Origin: Mesorhizobium australicum WSM2073
GTDB taxonomy: Bacteria; Pseudomonadota; Alphaproteobacteria; Rhizobiales; Rhizobiaceae
Assembly: GCF_000230995.2 (NCBI RefSeq)
Contig: NC_019973.1
Coordinates: 5,222,001-5,286,000, forward strand
DNA: 64,000 nt
Reading direction: 5' to 3'
A model generated the notes under the pieces. It did no database searches. It was not told where the DNA came from and saw only the letters and a list, made by a program, of their open reading frames with translations. The position numbers and the translations under genes were made by a program. Position 1 is the stretch's first letter. Each line of letters begins with the position of its first letter. Positions 8,795-17,531 of this stretch are shown here, piece after piece.

Positions 8795-10027
8795 TCAGGT
8801 CCGCCGCAGGAAGATCGGCCAGGCGACCAGGGCACAGGCGGCTGCCGACAGCCACACGCCAGGCCATGACCAGAGGTGCAGCAGCCCTGGAATGGCCACC
8901 GGAACCAGGAAGAAGCCGACGAAGACAAAGCTGTTGGCAAGGCTGAGTGCGGTTCCGACATGGCCTGCACCGGCAAGCGTGGCAAGCTCGGTATAGGCAA
9001 CGCCGTGCCAGGCGGAGACCGAGATGCCGGCAATGACAAGCACCAGGGGCAGGACAGCGATCAGGAAGGATTGGCTGGAAGGCGTTGCGTGAGCCGCCAG
9101 AACCAGCAACCAGAGCACCACGAAGGCCAGCGCGCTCAGCGCACAGCACAAGCGGAGAAATTGACGGCGGTTGCCGTGGCGGTCGGTAAAGCGGCCGCTC
9201 CAGACGCGCATGACCATGGCGCCGACCTGTACAGCGGCGAGGCTGGCGCTGATCGCCGTCGTGCCAAGCCCGGCGAAGTCGTGCAGGAACACCGATGCGA
9301 AAGTGAGGACCGCCACCTGCGGAAAGCAGAGCAGGCCGATGGCGGTCGAGATGCGCCAGACCTCGACGTTGCGCAACGGTGCCGGTCCGGCAACGTCGGA
9401 TGAGACGGCCTCACCCGCCATCGGCGGTTCGTGCAGCCAACGCCAGGCGAACAGGGCGGAGAGAGCGGATGCCGCCGCCAGAAGCCCGAACACCGCAGCG
9501 AAACCGAAAGCCAGGGCAAGCGAAGGCAGGACGAGCGCGCCAAGGCCGCCACCAAGCGGCACCGCCGTCTGCCGGATGCTCATGGCAAAACCACGCTCAT
9601 TCTGCCGGAACCAGCCCATGATTGCGCGGCCGCTCGAGCCATTGACACTGCCGCCGAGCAATCCCGTGACGAGCAGGCTTGCCGCCAGCAACGTGACATC
9701 GGGAATGCTTGAGCTTGTCGGCACGACGAGCATCGCCATCGCAAGCAGCCAGGCCGCCGTTGCACCGAGGCCGATCAGAAGCACGCGGCGATCCCCCCAG
9801 CGGTCGGTGAGCAGGCCCCATGGCAACTCACTGAGCGCAACCCCCAGGCCAAGAAGACCGAGCGCCAGGCCAAGCTCGGCATTGCTCAAGTGATAGCCTT
9901 GGCGAAGCACGACCGCCGTTGCCGGTATGCCGGAGAAAGTCGCCGAGAAACCGGCGTTCGCGGCCACCCCGATGCCCAGGACCTTCCAGCGGTGGTTGGG
10001 GCCAAAGGTCCGGCCGGCCGCGGTCAT
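8795..10027 (-). CDS. MFS transporter
   Basis: This is a 12-helix major facilitator superfamily permease of about 410 residues. The family motif between helices 2 and 3 appears as GLLTDRWGDRRVL, and a glycine-rich segment GLLGGSVNGSSGRAIMGWF follows. It is transcribed divergently from the LysR regulator at 10198, which suggests that regulator controls it. The ATG at 10027 has GAGG 8 bases upstream; a longer start at 10081 is possible. Substrate cannot be predicted, and both efflux and uptake are open. Confidence 0.82.
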   Translation of the reverse strand: MTAAGRTFGPNHRWKVLGIGVAANAGFSATFSGIPATAVVLRQGYHLSNAELGLALGLLGLGVALSELPWGLLTDRWGDRRVLLIGLGATAAWLLAMAMLVVPTSSSIPDVTLLAASLLVTGLLGGSVNGSSGRAIMGWFRQNERGFAMSIRQTAVPLGGGLGALVLPSLALAFGFAAVFGLLAAASALSALFAWRWLHEPPMAGEAVSSDVAGPAPLRNVEVWRISTAIGLLCFPQVAVLTFASVFLHDFAGLGTTAISASLAAVQVGAMVMRVWSGRFTDRHGNRRQFLRLCCALSALAFVVLWLLVLAAHATPSSQSFLIAVLPLVLVIAGISVSAWHGVAYTELATLAGAGHVGTALSLANSFVFVGFFLVPVAIPGLLHLWSWPGVWLSAAACALVAWPIFLRRT

Positions 10028-10197
10028 GGCAGTGCCTCGCCCGGATAGCTGGCAATCGTTGCGAATGACGGTGGCAGACATGATTCCATTCCCGTGACGC
10101 CGGCCGAGCGGCCTTGACGGGAGGCATATAGCGCCATAGCTTCATCCATAAAATCAGGAAGATTTTGATCGATAATCCTGAAAAAAAGGACGATCTT

Positions 10198-11118
10198 ATG
10201 CGCCGTGTCACATTCGATCTCGACGTGCTGAGGACTTTCGTCATCGGCATGGAACTGGGAAGTTTTGCCAGGGCAGCTGAGCGGCTTGGCCGCTCGACCT
10301 CCGCCGTCAGCGCGCAGCTGAAGAAACTGGAAGAGCAGGCCGATACGCCGATCTTCCGCAAGGCGGGGCGCGGCCTGTCACTGACCGAAGCCGGCGAGAC
10401 GATGCTCGGCTATGCGCGGCGCCTGATCGAGCTCAATGACGAGGCAGCCCTGGCGATCCGCGACGTCGAACTGGAGGGCTGGGTGCGGCTCGGCCTGCAG
10501 GAGGATTTCGGCGAGGCCGTGTTGCCGGAAGTGCTCGGTCGCTTCGCTCGCGCCCACCCCAAGGTCCGGATCGAAGCACGGATTGGACGCAGCCACGAAT
10601 TGGCCGAGCGTGTCCTTTCCGGCAACCTCGACATTGCGCTCGCCTGGCATGATGGCACGACGCTGCCGTATAGCCGGCATGTCGCCGACGTGCAGGCGCG
10701 CTGGATCGGCCCGGCGAAACCGATGGAGGCAGGTCCCCACGATGGCGAGGCGCTGCAACTGGTCGTGTTCGAGGCGCCTTGCCTGCTGCGCACCGTGGCG
10801 ACCGAGACGCTGGATCGTGCCGGGCGGCCCTGGCGGATGGCGTTCTCCAGCCCCAGCCTTGGCGGCATATGGGCGGCGGTGGCGGCTGGCCTCGGGCTGA
10901 CGATCCGCACCGATATCGGCCTGCCCGCGAATGTCCGGGCGCTCGCGCCCGGAATGCTCGGGCTGCCGCCGCTGCCGAAAATGGCGCTGCATTTGCATCA
11001 GAAGGATGCCGAGCTCGATCCGATCGCGGCGCGGCTGGCCGGCATCCTGCTGCAATCGGCGTTCGAAGCGTTGCCCGAGGGTGCCGAGATCAAAGAAAAC
11101 CTGCTGAAAGTCGCTTAG
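10198..11118 (+). CDS. LysR family transcriptional regulator
   Basis: The 306-residue protein has an N-terminal winged helix-turn-helix (FVIGMELGSFARAAERLGRSTSAVSAQLKKLE, roughly residues 12-43, quoted here only as end points FVIGMELGSF and SAQLKKLE). A type 2 periplasmic-like effector domain follows. The ATG at 10198 has AAGGA 8 bases upstream; a longer frame from 10165 lacks this. It faces the MFS gene across about 170 bases. That interval contains TCAGGA and TCCTGA half sites 16 bases apart (around 10160-10185), a possible operator. The effector is unknown. Confidence 0.85.
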   Translation: MRRVTFDLDVLRTFVIGMELGSFARAAERLGRSTSAVSAQLKKLEEQADTPIFRKAGRGLSLTEAGETMLGYARRLIELNDEAALAIRDVELEGWVRLGLQEDFGEAVLPEVLGRFARAHPKVRIEARIGRSHELAERVLSGNLDIALAWHDGTTLPYSRHVADVQARWIGPAKPMEAGPHDGEALQLVVFEAPCLLRTVATETLDRAGRPWRMAFSSPSLGGIWAAVAAGLGLTIRTDIGLPANVRALAPGMLGLPPLPKMALHLHQKDAELDPIAARLAGILLQSAFEALPEGAEIKENLLKVA

Positions 11119-11154
11119 CCGCAGCTCTCGGCGGAGGCGGTTGCCACCCTATCG

Positions 11155-12585
11155 TCAACGCTTCTTCGCACGGCCGGCGAACGGATTGTCCGAAGTGCGC
11201 AGCGCGATGCGGATCGGTACGCCCGGCATGTCGAAGGCTTCGCGCAGGCTGTTGGAGAGATAACGGACATAGCTTTGCGGCATCGCGTCCGGCCGCGAAC
11301 ACTGGACCACGAAGCCCGGCGGCCGGGTCTTGGCCTGGGTGACGTATTTGACCTTCAGCCGGCGCCCGGCGACGGCAGGCGGCGGGTGATGCGTCAGGAT
11401 GGCTTCAAGCCAGCGGTTGAGCTTGCCGGTCGAAACACGGCTGTTCCAGACCTTGTGCGTCTTCAACACCGCATCCATCAGCTTGTCCAGGCCGCGTCCG
11501 GTCTCGGCCGAGACCGGCACGGCCTGGATGCCGCGCGCCTGCGGCAACAGCCGCTCGGTCTTCTCGCGCAGTTCGGCCAACAGTTCCTGCGGGTTGTCGA
11601 TCAGGTCCCATTTGTTGAAGGCGATCACCGGTGCCCGGCCCTCGCGGATGATCAGATCGGCGATCTGCAGGTCCTGCTTTTCGAAGGGAATGGTGGCGTC
11701 GAATACGATGATGACGATCTCGGCGAAACGGATGGCGCGCAGGCCATCCTGCACCGACATCACTTCCAGCTTTTCGTGGATCCTGGCCTTGCGGCGCATG
11801 CCGGCGGTGTCGAACAGTTTGATGCGGCGGCCGCGCCAGTCCCAGTCGACCGAAATGGAATCGCGGGTGATGCCGGCTTCCGGTCCGGTCAGCAGCCGCT
11901 CCTCGCCGATCAGCGCGTTGATCAAAGTCGATTTGCCGGCGTTCGGCCGGCCGACGACGGCGATGCGCATCGGCTTGGTGTCGTCATAGGATGGCTCGGC
12001 GTCCGGATCGGCGATGTCCTCGCCGATCAGCACCTCGCTGGCGGCGGCGTCTTCGTCGTCTGTATCCTCGTCTTCACCGAAGGCGCGCGCCTCGCCGAGC
12101 GCTTCGATCACGGCGTCGCGTAGGTCGGGCATGCCCTGGCCGTGCTCGGCAGAAACCGGGATCGGTTCGCCAAGGCCAAGTTCCCAGGCCTCCAGCATGC
12201 CGCCCTGGGCGCCCTTCGCCTCGGCCTTGTTGGCGACCAGCACGACCGGCTTGCCGGATTTTCGCACGATCTCGGCAAAGGTCCTGTCATCCGGCAGCAG
12301 GCCGGACTTGGCGTCGATGGTGAAAAAGATCAGATCCGCCTCGCGGATGGCGATTTCGGTCTGCGCGCGCATGCGGCCCGGCAAGGTCGAAGCGCCGGCG
12401 TCCTCGAAGCCCGCGGTATCGATGACATCGAAATGCAGATCGTAAAGCTTGGCGGCGTGGACGCGGCGGTCGCGGGTCACGCCCGGCGTGTCGTCGACAA
12501 GCGCCAGCTTTCTTCCCACCAGCCGATTGAAAAGCGTCGACTTGCCGACGTTAGGTCTGCCGATGATGGCGACTTTGAATGTCAT
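11155..12585 (-). CDS. der: ribosome biogenesis GTPase Der (EngA)
   Basis: Der is an essential double GTPase needed for 50S subunit assembly. The 476-residue protein has the first G domain at the N terminus, with GRPNVGKS at residues 9-16, DTAG at 57-60 and NKAE at 119-122. An acidic linker lies near 170-200. The second G domain has GRPNAGKS at 212-219 and DTAGM at 259-263, then a C-terminal KH-like domain rich in basic residues ends it. Length and domain order are those of the family. It follows the TPR gene at 13312 on the same strand, the usual YfgM-Der neighbourhood. Confidence 0.95.
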   Translation of the reverse strand: MTFKVAIIGRPNVGKSTLFNRLVGRKLALVDDTPGVTRDRRVHAAKLYDLHFDVIDTAGFEDAGASTLPGRMRAQTEIAIREADLIFFTIDAKSGLLPDDRTFAEIVRKSGKPVVLVANKAEAKGAQGGMLEAWELGLGEPIPVSAEHGQGMPDLRDAVIEALGEARAFGEDEDTDDEDAAASEVLIGEDIADPDAEPSYDDTKPMRIAVVGRPNAGKSTLINALIGEERLLTGPEAGITRDSISVDWDWRGRRIKLFDTAGMRRKARIHEKLEVMSVQDGLRAIRFAEIVIIVFDATIPFEKQDLQIADLIIREGRAPVIAFNKWDLIDNPQELLAELREKTERLLPQARGIQAVPVSAETGRGLDKLMDAVLKTHKVWNSRVSTGKLNRWLEAILTHHPPPAVAGRRLKVKYVTQAKTRPPGFVVQCSRPDAMPQSYVRYLSNSLREAFDMPGVPIRIALRTSDNPFAGRAKKR

Positions 12586-12646
12586 CCGACCCTACATCTT
12601 CCACGCATGTCGTGGTGCCAAACCGCTGCGCGCCTTGGGCAACGGG

Positions 12647-13312
12647 TCACGATGCGCTGCCCGACCCGCGGATCAGCTCGGACATCAAGGTCGCCCGCTC
12701 GCGCGTGTTGCGCGGGGCGCCATCATCGGAGGCGATCTGATCGAACAGCTTCAGCGCGTCCTGGGTCTTGCCTTCCTTCCAGGCGGCAAGGCCAAGCGCC
12801 TCGCGCGCGCTGTGGCGCAGCGTGTTGGTGTCCGATGTCAGCGCCTCGACGCGGCTCGACACGTCGGCGAAGGAGCCATGATCGACGAGCAGGAGCGCCG
12901 CCCTCAGCCGCGCCATGTCGCGCAGGCCCTGGGGAATGGCGGTGTCGGCGGCGACATCGTCGAAGTCCTTGACGGCGGCAGCGACGTCGCCCTTGTTGGC
13001 CTTGACGGTCGCGGCGCGCATGCGGGCGAGCAGCGGATAGGCGCCGTAGCCATCCTTTTCCAGCTGATCGAGCGCGGCCAGCGCGTCATCGTTCTTACCG
13101 TCATTGGCGAGCTTCAGCGCCTGCGAGAAGGCATCGCCGGAGCGATTGGCGCGCGTCTCGTCCCAATAGCGATAGCCGACGAAGGCCGCGGTGCCGAGCA
13201 CCACAAGCACCGCAATGACAAGCAAGGCCGGGCCAAAACGGTCCCACAGCTTCTGCGCCTGCTCGCGGCGCATCTCATCATTGACTTCGCGAATAAAACT
13301 GTCGTCGGACAT
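12647..13312 (-). CDS. TPR membrane protein, YfgM-like
   Basis: This 221-residue protein has a cytoplasmic N terminus (SDDSFIREVNDEMRREQAQ) and one membrane helix at about residues 27-48. A periplasmic region of tetratricopeptide-like helices with DALAALDQLEKDGYGAYPLLARM follows. This matches the TPR_21/YfgM family, which in E. coli associates with the PpiD periplasmic chaperone and the Sec translocon. The ATG at 13312 is preferred over the TTG at 13315. It lies directly upstream of der with a gap of about 60 bases, so cotranscription is likely. Family assignment is good; function is by homology. Confidence 0.8.
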   Translation of the reverse strand: MSDDSFIREVNDEMRREQAQKLWDRFGPALLVIAVLVVLGTAAFVGYRYWDETRANRSGDAFSQALKLANDGKNDDALAALDQLEKDGYGAYPLLARMRAATVKANKGDVAAAVKDFDDVAADTAIPQGLRDMARLRAALLLVDHGSFADVSSRVEALTSDTNTLRHSAREALGLAAWKEGKTQDALKLFDQIASDDGAPRNTRERATLMSELIRGSGSAS

Positions 13313-13413
13313 CAATCAAACCATTCCTGCCCCGGGCCGGGGCGGTTCATGAGCCCGCGTTTTAGCGAAATTTTGTCGGCATGGAAGGGGTTCGGCCGGA
13401 AAATCGGCTATTC

Positions 13414-13493
13414 CCGGGGCAAACAAATGTTTGTCCCCGGCAAACAACTGTTTGTCCCCCGGGCAAACCAATGTTTGTCCCCGGGGGCAAACC
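13414..13493. repeat. cluster of near-palindromic CAAACA/TGTTTG repeats
   Basis: Three consecutive units of 21-24 bases share the pattern GGGG, CAAACA, two bases, TGTTTG, CCCC, so each unit is close to a perfect palindrome. CAAAC-type half sites start at 13420, 13441, 13464 and 13488. The cluster lies in the 260-base gap between the YfgM-like gene and the broken deacetylase gene. No spacer sequences separate the units, so it is not CRISPR-like. It could be an operator array, a hairpin-rich leader or a replication-slippage tract. Confidence 0.75.
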
Positions 13494-13571
13494 CACGAAA
13501 ACCCAATCGCACCGGCGCCACATTTGCGCGATAGCCGGCTTGCCGACCACCCGGAGCCCGTGAATTTGCCG

Positions 13572-14575
13572 ATGCCTTGTTTGTCCCGCGTTGTTTTGTT
13601 CTCGCTTGCCTCACTCGCCACCGCCGGCGTGGCCCTGGCCGATCCGCCCGCGCCACCAGCACCGGCAAGGCCGAAGCAGATCGTGATCATCTCCTTCGAC
13701 AGCGCGCGCGACATCTCGCAGTGGAAGCGCAGCCGGGCGCCCAGCGCACCGGCGCGCATTTCACCTATTTCCTCTCCTGCGTCTTCCTGCTGTCGCCCGA
13801 AACAGGCGGCCAATACACCGCGCCTGGCAAGACGGCGGGCAAATCCAACATCGGCTTCGCCGCCTCCAGGCAGGACGTGGCCGAGCGGCTGGAACAGATC
13901 GGCCTCGCCGCCCATGAGGGTCACGACATTGCCAGCCACGCCTGCGGCCATTTCGACGGCAAGGACTGGAGCAAGGCAGACTGGCTGAAAGAGTTCGCCT
14001 CTTTCGAGCACATTTTTGAGAACGCCTATGCGATCAACGGCATTGCGCCCGAACCCGAGGGCTGGCGGGAATTCGCGCGGCATGCGGTGGCGGGTTTCCG
14101 GGCGCCGTATCTGTCGACTGGCAAAGCGCTTTACGAGGCACTCCCGACAGCCGGTTATCGGTTCGACGCCAGCGGCGTTTCAATGGGTCCTGCCCTGCCG
14201 CCGACCGTTGGCGGCATCACCCGCTTTTCCCTGCCGCAGATTCCGGAAGGGCCGAAATCACGGCCGGTGATCGCCATGGACTACAATCTGTACGTCCGCC
14301 ATTCCGGCGGCTTCGAGCGGCCTAGCAACGCCGGCGAGTTCGCGGACCGGACCTATCAGGCGTTTCGCGCCGCCTTCGACGCGCAATATCGGGGCAAGCG
14401 CGTTCCGCTGGAACTCGGCTTCCACTTCACGCTGATGAATGACGGCGCCTACTGGAATGCGCTGGAGCGTTTTGCCGGCGAAGTCTGCGTCAAATCAGAT
14501 GTCGAGTGCATCAGCTTTCGCGATTACGTCTCGCGGCAGGATGGCGGCCAGAAGCAGGCTGCAGTTGGCGGCTGA
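13572..14575 (+). pseudogene. polysaccharide deacetylase family protein, frameshifted
   Basis: The coding region is split between two frames. From ATG 13572 the first frame encodes a signal peptide (SRVVLFSLASLATAGVALA), then PKQIVIISFDSARDISQWKRSRA, whose ISFD resembles the catalytic aspartate strand of polysaccharide deacetylases. Near 13735-13745 this frame becomes nonsense, and the family sequence resumes one frame back with QRTGAHFTYFLSCVF. It then continues uninterrupted to 14575, including GHDIASHACGHFDG (metal-binding histidines) and GFRAPYLS. Loss of one base explains it. Unless this is a sequencing error, no full-length enzyme is made. The mature protein would be a periplasmic hydrolase of N-acetylated sugars. 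Confidence 0.82.
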
Positions 14576-14605
14576 GCCGCCAACCGGCGTTTCGTCAGCG
14601 CATCC

Positions 14606-15865
14606 CTAGGCCGGATCCCCGGCCCCTTGCCTTGCCAGATAGCGCTGGTCGATGTCGGGCAACGGCTCGCCTTGCAGCGTCGCCTCAAAGGCGCGCAGGC
14701 GTTTGTGCACCGATTGCAGCTCGACGATGGTCGACCATGAGGTAAGCAGGAACTGCAGCGAACCCGTCACCTTGCCGAACGCGTTCGATATCTGGTTCAG
14801 CGCGCCGAACGTTATCTTGTGCGCGACCAGCGACGGACCCAGGATCAGCAGCGAGAAAATGTTGTCGGCCTGCAGGTAGGTGTACCGGACGACGTTGAAA
14901 TAGATGTAGTGGAAATAGAGCCGGAAATAATTGTGCCGCACATTGGCGAACAGCTCGGCGGTGGTGGCGGGTTGCGCCCTGTCCGCATGATCCTCGCCAT
15001 AGACCAGCTCCTTGCGGTAAGCGGCTTCGACGCGCTGGTTGCGGAACTGCAGGCCGGGAAGCTTCATGCCGGCAATCATCACCGAGATCGTGCCGAACAG
15101 ACACCAGGCAAGTGCCGCGACCACCAATGGCTGCGGGATCGCGCCGATGATCGGCAGTTCGCTGATATGGGCCTGCAACTGGATCATCACCGGCAGGAAG
15201 GCGATCAGGGTCATGATCGACTGGACAAAGCTGGAACCGAGATCCTCCATGATCTGCGAGAACCGCATCGTATCTTCCTGGATGCGCTGCGAAGCGCCCT
15301 CGATATGGCGCAGCCTGCTCCAGTTCTCGATAAAGTAGTTGTTCATGGCTGTGCGCCAGCGGAAGATCCAATGGCTGACGATAAAGGCGTTGACCACCTG
15401 CACGTTCATGCCGACCAGGGCCAGCCATGAGAAGTCGGCCAATCCGGTGTAGAACTCGGCGTTCGTCGACTTTCCGGTCCCCGACATCAGCCCCTGTACA
15501 TAGTCGAAGAACGGGCCGTACCACGCGTTGACGGCGACGCTGACCTGCACGTTGAAATAGATGAAGAACAGGATGACCGCCGTCATCAGGATCGACCAGC
15601 GCTGCCATGGGTGCGGCGAATACCAACTCCAGAACGCGTAGAAGATGGCCACGCAAAGCGTGAAGTAGATATAAAACCAGAGGAATGGCTTCGATACGAG
15701 AATGGCGATGCCGATGATGGGTGGCGCTCCGGGAGCAGCAGGCGGCATGCCGAAAACCGCTCCCAATTGCTCCCCGCCGAAAAACCAGAACAGGATTGCC
15801 GCAAGGCTCCAGATGGCGGCCGAAGAGAAGAACAGCTTCGGCTGCGGGAAGAAGGATACGAACAC
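14606..15865 (-). CDS. bacA: peptide antibiotic transporter BacA/SbmA
   Basis: BacA/SbmA is an inner-membrane, proton-driven importer of peptides such as microcins and proline-rich and nodule NCR peptides. In Sinorhizobium BacA is required for bacteroid survival. The 419-residue protein begins FVSFFPQPKLFF and contains the family hallmarks FRWRTAMNNYF, HIEGASQRIQEDTMRF, FLPVMIQLQAHISELPIIG, NQRVEAAYRKELVYGED and NYFRLYFHYIYFN. These match E. coli SbmA closely along the whole length. The GTG start at 15865 is preceded by GAGGA. It is the SbmA-type protein, not the BacA-related ABC fusions. It stands alone, convergent with the pseudogene. Confidence 0.93.
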   Translation of the reverse strand: MFVSFFPQPKLFFSSAAIWSLAAILFWFFGGEQLGAVFGMPPAAPGAPPIIGIAILVSKPFLWFYIYFTLCVAIFYAFWSWYSPHPWQRWSILMTAVILFFIYFNVQVSVAVNAWYGPFFDYVQGLMSGTGKSTNAEFYTGLADFSWLALVGMNVQVVNAFIVSHWIFRWRTAMNNYFIENWSRLRHIEGASQRIQEDTMRFSQIMEDLGSSFVQSIMTLIAFLPVMIQLQAHISELPIIGAIPQPLVVAALAWCLFGTISVMIAGMKLPGLQFRNQRVEAAYRKELVYGEDHADRAQPATTAELFANVRHNYFRLYFHYIYFNVVRYTYLQADNIFSLLILGPSLVAHKITFGALNQISNAFGKVTGSLQFLLTSWSTIVELQSVHKRLRAFEATLQGEPLPDIDQRYLARQGAGDPA

Positions 15866-15978
15866 TGTGGCGAATTCCTCGATCGATGCGCAAATCAGCA
15901 GGTTTGAGCCGGCATAAGGTCACACATTAGGAGGAAAGAAAATGCCTGCCCGATGCCGGTGCAGAGCAAGACCACAAA

Positions 15979-17139
15979 TCATGGCGATTTTGGCGCAGCC
16001 GACCATGTGATGGCGCCGGAGACGACCAGGACGGCCGCGGCGACGATGGAGGCGAGGAAGAAATCGCCCGATGCCTGCGCCAAAAGCCCGGCCGCGATCG
16101 GGCCGATGATCTGGCCAAGCCCGAAGGAGGCGGTCATCAGGGCAAAGATGCGCCGGGGCGACGCTGGGGCCTGCTGCCGGGCGGCCTGCAGGCCAAGTGC
16201 CGTGATGGCAATGAACGTGCCGCCGAGCAGCACGCCGCCAAGCAGCGGCCCCATGCGCCCGCCGGTGGCGACGCTCGCGGTAACGCCGACAACTTCGACG
16301 AAACATCCCAAAGCATAGGCGGCATAAAGCCCGATCCGCGCCGCTATCTTCTGCCAAAGCCAGACCGAAGGAAAACCGGCAAGACCGGCAACCATCCACA
16401 CCATGGCCTCGAAGACGCGGCTGCCGCCGCCTTGGCGCACGATGGCCACGAGGAAGGTCGCCGTCACAACATAGCCGAAACCGAACAGGCCATAGGCGAC
16501 GATCATCTTCATCAGCGACCGATCCTTCGGCAGCGCCGGTTCACGGCGGACCTCGCCATTGGTGAGCGGACCCTGGTTCACCAGCAGCGCCACGGCGACG
16601 AAGCCGCAAGCCGAAATCGCCCCCGACCACAGCCAGCCCTGCGCCCAGCCGGCATGCTCGGTGACCAGCACCGCCATCATCGCCGCCGATATCGCTATGC
16701 CGAGGCCAACGCCACCGAAATGCCAGGCCTGCAGGTCGCCGCGCCCGGCGGCCGCGATATGGCTGAAAACGATGCTGGCCATGAACACCATGACGAAAGC
16801 GCTCGCCAGACCGGCCAGAAAACGAATGGCGACGAAGGCGGCCATGGCGTCGGTCAGCCCCATCGAGGCGGCCAGCACGGCGCTGGCACCGAGGGCGCCC
16901 AGCATCAGCAAACGCTCGCGTCCATGTGCCCAGCTGCCCGCCGCCGCCAACGCGCCAACGAGATAGCCTAGATAATTCGCCGAGGCGATCCAGCCGGCAT
17001 TGGCCGGCGACAGATGCAGTTCCTCCATCATGCCAGGCAGGATCGGCGTGTAGACGAAGCGGCCGATGCCCATGGCGACGGCCATGGCGATCATGCCGGC
17101 GAAGGCGTAACGCAGCGCTGTCGATTGGGGCGAAGTCAT
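15979..17139 (-). CDS. MFS transporter, YbfB/YjiJ family
   Basis: This is a predicted 12-helix permease of 386 residues. The N terminus (FAGMIAMAVAMGIGRFVYTP) and ILPGMMEELHLSPANAGWI are characteristic of the YbfB/YjiJ branch. The ATG at 17139 was chosen; the open frame extends 12 residues further. Substrates of the branch are poorly known. It faces the LysR regulator at 17532, with a possible small gene in between, so regulation by that LysR protein is plausible but not shown. Confidence 0.85.
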   Translation of the reverse strand: MTSPQSTALRYAFAGMIAMAVAMGIGRFVYTPILPGMMEELHLSPANAGWIASANYLGYLVGALAAAGSWAHGRERLLMLGALGASAVLAASMGLTDAMAAFVAIRFLAGLASAFVMVFMASIVFSHIAAAGRGDLQAWHFGGVGLGIAISAAMMAVLVTEHAGWAQGWLWSGAISACGFVAVALLVNQGPLTNGEVRREPALPKDRSLMKMIVAYGLFGFGYVVTATFLVAIVRQGGGSRVFEAMVWMVAGLAGFPSVWLWQKIAARIGLYAAYALGCFVEVVGVTASVATGGRMGPLLGGVLLGGTFIAITALGLQAARQQAPASPRRIFALMTASFGLGQIIGPIAAGLLAQASGDFFLASIVAAAVLVVSGAITWSAAPKSP

Positions 17140-17217
17140 TGCAGTGCACAATAGATGTGCGAGCGGGTGAAACAATCCGCCTCGTGTTGGGCCAGTGCCC
17201 TGATCGCGATCGCGCGC

Positions 17218-17448
17218 TCAGCAGCGATCGCCGAAACCGGCGCTCGGTGAAACGGTCTCATACGCGGTCCGGCGCGCCGTCAACCGGAACGGCACATCAC
17301 CGAGTTCGCGCTCCGACATTACACCCAGCGCGGGATGGGCAAGCGGATCGGTCAGCCAACTCAGCGTATCGAAGTCGCAGTCCGTGTCATCCGGCGAAGT
17401 GGCCGCGACCAGGGCCTTCAGCAACATGCTCAGCATTTCCGGCTCCAT
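17218..17448 (-). CDS. possible small protein, unknown function
   Basis: This is a 76-residue open frame starting MEPEMLSMLLKALVAATSPDD, acidic in its N-terminal half and with no membrane segment. A GGTGG lies roughly 8-12 bases before this ATG; a start six codons upstream (17466) is possible. It fills an otherwise empty 390-base gap between the MFS gene and the divergent LysR gene. I do not recognise it. It could be a small soluble protein or a chance frame. Confidence 0.35.
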   Translation of the reverse strand: MEPEMLSMLLKALVAATSPDDTDCDFDTLSWLTDPLAHPALGVMSERELGDVPFRLTARRTAYETVSPSAGFGDRC

Positions 17449-17495
17449 GGGCCTGTTTCCACCCATAAGGTCTGCCGTTTCGATATGTCTTTCAA

Positions 17496-17531
17496 TTGAG
17501 ATTTCGGCCGGACCGGTTTAGAAAATCTCAA
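17496..17531. promoter_or_regulatory. inverted repeat at the LysR gene start
   Basis: Perfect 9-base arms TTGAGATTT (17496-17504) and AAATCTCAA (17523-17531) are separated by 18 bases and end at the LysR ATG. As DNA it could be an autoregulatory operator; as RNA it could fold over the start site. No clear Shine-Dalgarno is visible before this ATG. Confidence 0.5.

Noticed and set aside
13411..13493. Possible short CRISPR array
   Set aside because: Units are contiguous near-palindromes with no unique spacers, and no cas gene is present.
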